Shown here piece by piece: positions 10,790-20,600 of a stretch of DNA of 24,341 bases; position 1 is the first letter of the stretch, and every line of letters begins with the position of its first letter. Both the position numbers and the translations under genes were made by a program. Location: contig NW_003151754.1 in assembly GCF_000003605.2 (NCBI RefSeq), positions 88,636 to 112,976 on the forward strand. Direction: 5' to 3'. The notes beneath the pieces are model-generated. The model did not search any database. It was not told the origin of the DNA and was given only the letters and a program-made list of their open reading frames with translations. Source of the DNA: Saccoglossus kowalevskii. Its lineage: Eukaryota; Hemichordata; Enteropneusta; Harrimaniidae.

Positions 10790-10823
10790 AATAAAAAGCT
10801 GTGTTCTTCTTTTAAATAATAAA
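10790..10823 (+). promoter_or_regulatory. Polyadenylation signals of TIPRL
   Basis: AATAAA occurs at 10790-10795 and again at 10818-10823, about 510-540 bp after the TIPRL stop. Either would give a roughly 0.55-kb 3' UTR. Confidence 0.55.
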
Positions 10824-11131
10824 GAATGGACATGATAGAACAATTATTAAAATTGTTTTGATAACTAATGAAGCTGAATGGTGAAAATGATCTTGGTATA
10901 TTTGATGTGGGAAGAACCTTGTTAGGTGAGACCCTTGTATGTGTTACACAACATCTAATTTGGTAACCTATAGTTTAACATATTTGATTACTGATTACTG
11001 GAAATAATACACCATCAAAGCATGTAACAATACTGGCGTTCTAAGTGTTTGTGGTTTTGTGGCCAACAAAGTTCTCAGGTGTGTTCAATTCCCACATTCA
11101 GTAACAGTGAGATATGCAACAGATGAATACA

Positions 11132-11137
11132 TTTATT
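11132..11137 (-). promoter_or_regulatory. Polyadenylation signal of the pentraxin-array gene
   Basis: TTTATT on the plus strand is AATAAA on the minus strand, 260 bp after the stop codon at 11397-11399. Together with the TIPRL signals it places the two 3' ends about 300 bp apart. Confidence 0.5.
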
Positions 11138-11396
11138 AGAATATTCAGGAAAAAAAAACATTTGAACTTCACAAATTGTCATACAATACACAAATACGTT
11201 GAGTAAATTTTCAAAGAGTGCTGGTGTGTTTTGCACTTTGCCCAGTCTTTGGCTTCAAATACCAAACAATTGGACATGGAACAATTGCTTATGTACAGTA
11301 ATATTGAATATATCACATAGAAAAAAACTGTGCACAAAGATCTCAACCCTCTGTATATTTTTTCGGCATCCTTGAAACAACATCATGGTATAACTT

Positions 11397-11644
11397 TTAG
11401 GTGATCAAGATATACAACTGGTCTGCATGTGTATCCTGTTGATCTGTGGATGACTTGTACAAATGACATTCATGTATGTCTTTGATGTAATGAAAGGCAG
11501 TACAGTCTTGAGAAGATGAACACACTGTGGCACACTGTATAACAGAATTACGGAGTAGCTGACTGATTCTCGTATAATAGACGTCATTCGGTATTGATTG
11601 ATGAAGATGATAAAAGCTGCTCACAATATTGCCTGGATGAGTGT
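11397..11644 (-). CDS. Exon 8: PAN/apple-like C-terminal domain and stop
   Basis: 248 nt, acceptor TTAGTTGCAG, entering at phase 1 and ending in TAA. The 82 residues contain LLRNSVIQCATVCSSSQDC, then TAFHYIKDIHECHLYKS. This is the C-x3-C-x5-C-x-A-F-x-Y...C-x-L pattern of PAN/apple domains. It ends within the window, so the protein is soluble unless further processing occurs. In related architectures PAN modules mediate protein or glycan contacts. The domain assignment is by pattern only. Confidence 0.7.
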
Positions 11645-14600
11645 CTGCAACTAAGAATGTGTTTTTGCTAATAATATAAGGTTATTACNNNNNNNNNNNN
11701 NNNNNNNNNNNNNNNNNNNNNNNNNNNNNNNNNNNNNNATCTTCGTAATAACCTTATTATTATACATCTTTTCCTTCCAATGATACATCATGGGAATGTC
11801 GAAATCCAAAAAGTTTAGAACAGAATCAGTGAACTTATTTGTGTGGAGTCCGGTCAAATCCTGGTGGCAGCCATGTTTGTTTTTATTATTAGAGGACGCT
11901 TACGCGCGTAATCATTCCATATTTGGAATTCGCATTTCCTAATATGGTAGTATGAAAATACCCCGTAAAATACCGCAAAATTACGGCACGCTGTAACTTA
12001 TGGTGTTACGGTGACAGATGTATAATAATTGTTATTACTTTGCAGTGAAAACTACTGACCATTATGGCTTGTGTCCTTGTGTATTATTGTCAATTGCTGT
12101 TCCATCAGCTGTTGTGAAGACCTTCTTTCACAAAAATGAACATTCCTGTACATAATGTGCACCTATAAAAACACAATCTACACTACTGGATCTACTTTCA
12201 TTTTAGAACACTTTATCATACAACTACGATATAATCATACACATTCTTTCATAAATAGCTACAACGAACTTGAGGTTGAGCTAACAATGTACACAGAATA
12301 ATGTTGTCAGACACAATGCAACTATTCTGTCTAGTTCCAGTTATACTTACCACATATGCCAGCTGATAGTTGAGAGATACTGTTTACCAGAAATGTCATT
12401 GTCATGGTTGAGAATAGCAGATAATCCGGGAGGACATCATACCTGCATTCTGCTACTTTGGATATTTCAGAAGCTGATAGAACCACACTCCAGTGATTGT
12501 AGTGGAATATTTGACCCTCAAAGGATTGTTGGTGATCATGTTCACTTCCTGAACCGAGCATGTACACACCGCCGGCATCTGGTGTCGCACCTGTTGCGAG
12601 ACCCACTCCAGTTGATTTCTCAAAACCATCAATAAAAAGACACCATGTGCCATTAGAAGAGTGCCAGGAGATGCATAAGTGATGCCATGTATCATCGTAA
12701 ATTGATGGATCAACTGCTAAAACATCTTCATAATTTATCAGTACTATCTCAATGTTGCCATTTGAAGATATTTTTAACTGGAACCCTACATGGTCACTGT
12801 GCAAGTAATACGAAGCTATGATCATTTCATGAGTTGGTGTGGAAACATTCATCCAAACACAGATAGTGAAATGATGCCATTCTGGAAATACCACTTGCTC
12901 TGATATAATGGCATAGGATGAGCCATTCATTACTAATGCATTGTCTTCGAAAATAGCATATGACAATTCTGTGCAGATATGAAAGGTAGACATGAAACAA
13001 ATTAATTAATATACGACACATGGTGGATGAATAACCAAATAAAATGTGTCCTTTTTCGCTTCTGTCTTTTTTACTTGTAATTTGTAATGATACATGTATA
13101 TCTAGTGTATATCATGCCACAGAAACCATATTCCATATTTAAACTATGCGACAGCTGTATGACTATCTTCCTAGCATAATGACATAACAATTCAGAGTTG
13201 CCAGTATGAACCAGGGCAGGTCGAACACAAATACCCTAAACAAGGTTTCTCATAATTTACATGAACATTCATGATCGCCCTCCTCATTGAATGCGAGGCA
13301 ACCGATTATGGGTCAACAGTTTTTTGGTATTCAACCCCAAAGTAAGATTTTATTTTATTTAGATCATAGGTCAATTTCTGCAGTGATCTTATTTGGACAA
13401 AACATTTTTTAAAGTTTGATGGACACGTTATCCACCAGACCAAAAACACTGCTATGCCTCAATAATAATAGATTGAATATCAATTTTCCAAAATTTATTT
13501 AAAAAACTTCAATATACCCTTACCATGAATTTGGTAGATATTTGTGTCTGATAATTTGAGGACAGATGCAGACTGCTCGACAACTATTAGATCTTTGCTC
13601 CATAGGAACACTCCATTACTCAAGGCTTGAGATATCGCACAATGGAATGTGTCAATTATTTCACTCCCGATCAATTCTCTACTCCAAATGTTGTACTCAG
13701 ATATGCTGCCTATTAACAGGTTGGTTTGGTCATAACTTCCCCACCCTTCGTGAGCTCTGCCCATTATAAACTGACCATTTCCAACAAGGAATCTGCCAGT
13801 ACTAAAGTCATTACCAGACGCAATCTGCAAAGCATCTCTGTAAATCACCCAAGACCCACTGCTCGATTTCCAAGTTGTACAGTATTGGTGCCAGATTCCA
13901 TCAACAACAATTACCAGGGTATTAGTGGTCACTTGGTGTTCCCTTATTGTAAAAGTTATAGAAGCATTATTTGAGTAATATTGTACTCTAAATTCTACTG
14001 GTTCATGTGGTACAGCATATGATACAATTGGAATGATGTTACTATATAACGTTTTCATCCATCCACACACCGTGATTGCTGTGAATGATGGGAAGTCGCC
14101 ATTTGCTGGAATCAACAATGGACAAATATAGTGATCCACCTCTATTACACTGTTATTCAACTGAATGAAATTTACTGCCTGGTCTGGAATAAAAAAAATG
14201 AAACAGCATTGGTTAGAAAAATTATTAATTTCTGTGATTCTATTCAGATAGTGTACGTTATTGTATATCAATTCCAGAATTGAATTTGTTCAAAACGGAT
14301 TTTCCCCCGAGAAATTCTGGATTTTTGAACACTTTTCATTGTTCAGAATGTACGTGGCATCAATAAGCACATACGACGTAATTCCATCAAGTAACATAAA
14401 TGCATAGGTACAAATCTCAAAAAATTATTTTGTTGAATATGACTACAAAAAGGAAAAAATGTATAAAAACAGATTACTGAACCCAAAAACTAAATGAAAA
14501 TTATGGAGACAATCAATTTTAGTCAAGCGTCTGGTGACAAAATACTTTTCAAATACATGTTTTAGTTAGTCAATATTTGATGTTGTGGGTGTATTGATTT

Positions 14601-17600
14601 TTAAACTATTTCCCATTAACAGTTTTTTCTCCAAAGAAATGATATCCTTTACTGAAAATCAATAAATCATCAGTATTCTGACTGATGAATCTCGTATTGG
14701 GGACTCTCATGAACTGAATGAGTGGCAATTCATAGTACGTGTTGAGTTATTTAACTAAAAGTTTTGCTTGTCAATTCCAAAATTGTGCCTGTATATATAT
14801 AAATATAGTATATAAACTCTCATGAATTAACTTTTGTTTGTTGTTTGATTGATAGATATGGTTTGAGTCTGTAAAAACATTGAAATATGAAAATATTGTA
14901 AGCCTTTATTCTGTCCTGACCCAGGGAAAGTATGCACATTATCTGCTAATAAAGTTCATTGGAAAACAAGGATTTGTTAAACTGTCTAAAATCTACATTG
15001 CAGATGCAGACTTAACTCACCATATAAATCTGAAGAGGTCTTATAGATCTCTAGTGAATTGTATGCAATATAAGACAAGTTCCCAGTCCATGAAAATAAG
15101 TTTCCATCTGTCACCGTCAAACCACGAAAAATGCTTAATACTTCAGAAGTTGTTAGTATGTAATCCCACACATTCACCCCGGACATCAGGCCATAATGTG
15201 CTTCCCAGCTATCAAATCCACCACCTAACTGGTCTTGCTCTTGACCAAGTATGAACATACCACCACCTTGTATGACCAATCCAATTCCCATCTCAGTTCC
15301 AGACTCTATGAGGGTGTAATCACTGTAAATATACCATTCACCTTTCTCGGAACTCCACATCCCACATACTAGGTGCCAGTTGCCATCGTTCAGCGGTTGA
15401 TCATAACTCACAATGACTTGTGTATCTATGACATAGTAGTAATACTTTGTTGTGTACAACATGCGGAATTCATTGTCATTCATCGCAGTTGCGTATGACC
15501 ACAGTGTTATTTCATTTCTCTGAAGAGACGTCTTCACCCATAGGCATGCTGTAATACTTGATATGTGATCTAACTGGCCAATACGACTAGAAGTTGATAT
15601 GTCAACATGAGAAGTACCATGAAATAGAATTGTCTTGATATTGTCTTCACTGCTAATATCTACAAGATAATGAAATTCAACCTTTACTTTTACCTATAAG
15701 TAAGATCTGTATCCTTCGAATACAATGAAATGGTCTGTAAATTAAATATTGATGCATCATGATCATACAGAAAACAAATTGAAGTGAAATAGTAAGCAAA
15801 ACAATGACACCAACACGAAATACATGTCACTGCTGATTTTGAAGTTCAAAGTACATCGCATGTTCCCAGTGGATACTTGACTCGACAGATTATTCACACA
15901 AAATGGTGTGGTCAATAATAACAAGCCATTGCTATTCCAAATGTGAACAGAACACGATTCCAATGAGTGTAGTGCATCAATTGACCTCCAAATGATTAGT
16001 AACATAATACCCGCATTTGTTATTTTATGAACACCATCAGGGTCATCTATGAAATCTATGTTTGTCTACAATTAATCGAATTATAAATTTACTGTTTTTT
16101 ACCGGGATTGCACTAATGCACTGGGATTGAACTAATCATTGATTCGTTGACGTTTGTCGCATCTAATGCATGTACACCCTTTTGATACATTTTATTGTAC
16201 AACTTACCACATAGTACGTTTCCAGTGGACGACTGTCTAGCCACATCAATTGCAAGAAACTGTGTGGTCAATGATGAAAATAATAGATAATCTATAAGAA
16301 TATCATTTGAACAATCTGCGACCTTTGCAACTTCAAATGCTGACAGGACCTGATTCCAATGATTATAGTGTACCATTTGACCAACAAACGATTGATAATC
16401 TTCATACCCTCCTGCTGGACTGTCTTGGTCTTGTCCGAGGACATACACACCACCAGCAATAACGACCTCGCCTTTTACAAAGCCCACTCCAGTGATTTCA
16501 GCCAATCCATCTATATAAAAGTAGACCCGACCATCGATAGAACTCCAAGTGATACACAGGTGATGCCAAGTATCATCATAAATAGATGGATCTGAGGCCA
16601 GCTGAGCTCCAATGTCTACTATGTACATATTGATGGCTCCAGTTGAAGAGATTATCCACAAAAATCCATTATTATATCCGTGATTATAATACGAAGCTAT
16701 AGTCATTTCATGGGTGGGTTCAGCTACTTTCAACCAAACACAGGCAGTAAAATGACTCCATTCTGGAAATACCACTTGCTCTGATATAATGGCATATGAT
16801 GAACCATCCATTTCTAGGGCATTGTCTCCGAATGTAGTATATGATTCTTCTATTAAAAACAAACAAACAAGTAATGTCATAAACATAGTCCATGTGAGTC
16901 CTCAGGAAATATATAAAGTTTGCACATGAACAGATAGAGAATGTCAGAGATATGGCTCCATAACTATATTCACTAAAACAAAATAATGTGCATCAAGGTC
17001 CTATAAAGTTCAATGTTCAAAAAAATCTGTCTATGCATGACCGAGACCCAAATTTAGAATTGCAGAAATGCTTGCTTTTGGTGTTTTCTAACACTGAAAC
17101 AACAATAATTCTTAATTGTTAAATATGATGACCAAATGAATAAATATGCACATGTACAACATGATGTATGTTGTATATCTAACGTTTGAAAAATATTTGG
17201 TCAGGAAATGTCTGTGACTACCAGGCAGCCATTTTGACTTCGATCTGAAAAAAACAATATGACTTGCATCCAGATCATGTAATGTCTGGTGTCTGTACCA
17301 AGTTTGACCAATAGTCGTTTAAACTCAACTTTTTCAATGGCATAAATGCTTGAATTTGATGAATTTTAACATTTCAGCTATCTTGAATTGAATTAGATTA
17401 AATTTAATCCTTTAGATCATTATCAGAGCAGAAATTGAATCTCGACTCGAGTTACGTTAATGAGCAGGTTCGAAAAGGTATTTGCAGGAAGAATGTGTTT
17501 CAGGCTGTGAAACTGAAAGAAATGATTATGACATTTGCATTCACTCGAAAACAACAATATTGTGGCGTATTCTATGGGTTTCATAATAGGAGACGTGGAT

Positions 17601-20600
17601 ACAAACGATATATACCCTTCTCTACAAATAACACTCCTTCTATAACTGAAATATCTGTTTCAAAATTATATATTTCTAGTACTTACCATGGAGTTTGTAG
17701 GTATTTACATGTGATAATCCACTGACAGATGCAGACTTTTGTACAACAATATAATCTTTGCTCCAAAGGAATACTGCGTTATTCAAAGCTGGATATATCT
17801 TGCAATGAAATGTGTCGATGACATCATTTTTAGTTAAAGCTCTTCTCCAAATGTTGTAATCAGATATGCTGCCCACTAAGAGGTTAGTTTGATCATAACT
17901 TCCCCACCCTTCGTGAGCTCTTCCCATGATAAACTGACCATTTCCGTCAAGGGATCTGCCAGTACTAAAGTTATTACCAGACGCAATCTGCAAAGCATCT
18001 CGGTAAATCACCCAAGACCCATTGCTCGATTTCCAAGTTGTACAGTATTGGTGCCAGATTCCATCAATAACAATCACCAAGGTATCAGTGGTCACTTGCT
18101 GTTCCCTTATTGTAATAGTTATAGAAGCATTATTTGAGTAATATTGTACTCTAAATTCTACCGGTTCATGTGGTACAGCATATGATGCAATTGGAATGAT
18201 GTTACTGTACAACGTTTTCATCCATCCACACACCGTGATTGCTGTGAAAGATGGAAAGTCACCATTTGCGGCCATCAACAAAGGATATGTATCGTGATCA
18301 ACGTTGATCATACTTTTATTTAACTGCACGAAATTTACTGGTTGGTCTGAAATTAAACAAATGTGCTTGAGGTAAATTCAGATAGAACATTGGAATTGAA
18401 TGTAAATGCCTTTGTGTATCACATTCAATGCCTCAATTGATTTGAGTTTATTGAATTATTTAATTGAATTGAACCATATAATTTTGAATTAAATAATCAA
18501 TACTGCAGTAAATTGGGGAAATTAATGAAGAGCTGTATCAACAAATTCACACTTGTTGTTTAGTTAATCGTTACATGGAACATCATTGATTAAGGGTAAC
18601 AAGCTGTGGAAATTCGGAATACAACACACTGCATTATGGGGTCACTAACTTCGAGATACAAGTTGTGGACTAATTTAAGATAGTATATGCTGTGTCAAAG
18701 TATCTATAAGCATTTATTGAGCACTCGAATTTTATTTGTACTTTGCTAAAAAATAGTGACTTGAGGCTGTTTGAAGAAAAGAGCAAATTAAACGTAATTG
18801 TCATCACACTTTCAGTAAGAAGATAATTTATTTTAGTAGGAATGAGATAAAACGAAATAAGCATATTAGATTATAAGTTACAATGGTACAAATATCTAAT
18901 TATTTTCAGACATTTTGAATGCATAAATGGATTTGCAAACAAGACTGAACCGATTACCTTCAAACGACACATGTCATATAACATGTTATATATATAATAC
19001 ATTTCGTTTCACGGCCTTCAAATGCATTAACATCAAGCATTTCTTTTATTCCGGAACCGTAAATAGACAGATTTCGTTCAAAGTTGGTATATACATTGAA
19101 CATAACATGACCGTCATTTCCTTATTCAAATCTTATTTAGAATGACCGACTGGTTGCCGTTTATTTAAAAGATGAAATATGGACGAGAACACTATTGTTT
19201 ATTATTGCACGACAGGGCTTGTGTCATGTCATTGATTATATTCTGCTATTTCTTTGTTCCACCTTTCATGAACTGAATAATTTATAAACTGTTTTGCAAA
19301 TCAATTCTGAAAAAATAATTTCCCATTCAATATTGATTTGCAAAAACATTTGTATGTCACACACTTTGAGAAAGGTGACTGTAAACAAATATCTCTAAAT
19401 ATATATGTTGGCATTCAATGTCAAGTACATCGTAAGTTTTGTCTTTTATATATATTATGAAGAAATATATTTATTATAAATAAACGCCATAATGAACACA
19501 CATAGTGTATAGAATAAAATCGTTCCATATTCAAACTATGCGCATGCAACTAGACATGACAGTGTTCGGTTTCAATTTTATGGAACAAATTATGTAATGT
19601 TACATACCATATAATATATTGACTTATTTAGAATTTCTTATGGTAATTTTGGCCCAGTTTTCATGAATTAAAAAAATATGAAAACGATAGTGAAAAACGC
19701 TTGTATAAAGATTAATTTTTGTATAATTAAGATTTTGTAAGAATGTAACAAATATGTTGTGTATCACTTTATGTTGTGTTACGTCTTACAATGAATCTAC
19801 CCCATATCTGTAGACGTGCAAGTTTTAGCTCTTGTTAAAGACAAATAATGAAAATACACAGGAATAAAAACTAACCGAATAATTCTGTGGACAAAATATC
19901 GATCTCCGTCGTTTTGTTCAAGATATAAGATGGATCTCCAGTCCAGGAAAATAAGTTCCCGTCGGTCGTCGCCAAACCACGAAACATTTTCAAAACTTCA
20001 GACGTGGAGACTACATAATCCCATACATTTACTCCAGATATCAGACCATGGTATGCTTCCCAGCTATCAAATCCGCCTCCCATGAAGTCTTGGTCCTGAC
20101 CGAGTATGAACATACCACTGCCCTCGAGATACTCCCCAGATCGCAGCCCTGTTCCCGATGCCAATAGCACATAGTCAGCATAAATGTGCCATTCACCGTC
20201 CGTCGAACTCCACATGCCACATATTAAATGCCAGTTACCGTCGTTCTGCGGAGGAGCATAATCAACTCCGACCCAACTTCTCAGGATATAGAGATAATAA
20301 GTAGATGTATACTCCATGAGGAAAGCATTGTCCGAATTGTTAGTGGCATATGACCACAGAGTCATTGAATATGTCTCGTACGATGTCTTGATCCATAAAC
20401 ATGTTGAGATACTTGAAATGTGAGTGAAATAGCCAACATCATTAGAAGGTAGTAAGGTAACTGATGAACTGCCATCAAACTCAAGTGCTTTGATAACGCT
20501 GGTTTGACTCTTAGTACCTACAAATTATACCAATGAGATTTATTATCATTTAAATGTTCTTGACATTTTTAAGGTAGAATTTTTTTTTTAAAATTATGAT

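Noticed and set aside
12393-12635. Plus-strand open frames across the pentraxin exons (also 13566-13769, 13726-13974, 16359-16595, 17889-18137)
   Set aside because: They are antisense shadows of the minus-strand coding exons. The B1 and B2 shadows resemble each other only because the exons do.
13131-13149. CCATATTTAAACTATGCG resembling 19527-19546
   Set aside because: It is a short intronic similarity in non-equivalent introns (C2/B2 and A1/B1), too short to call a shared element.
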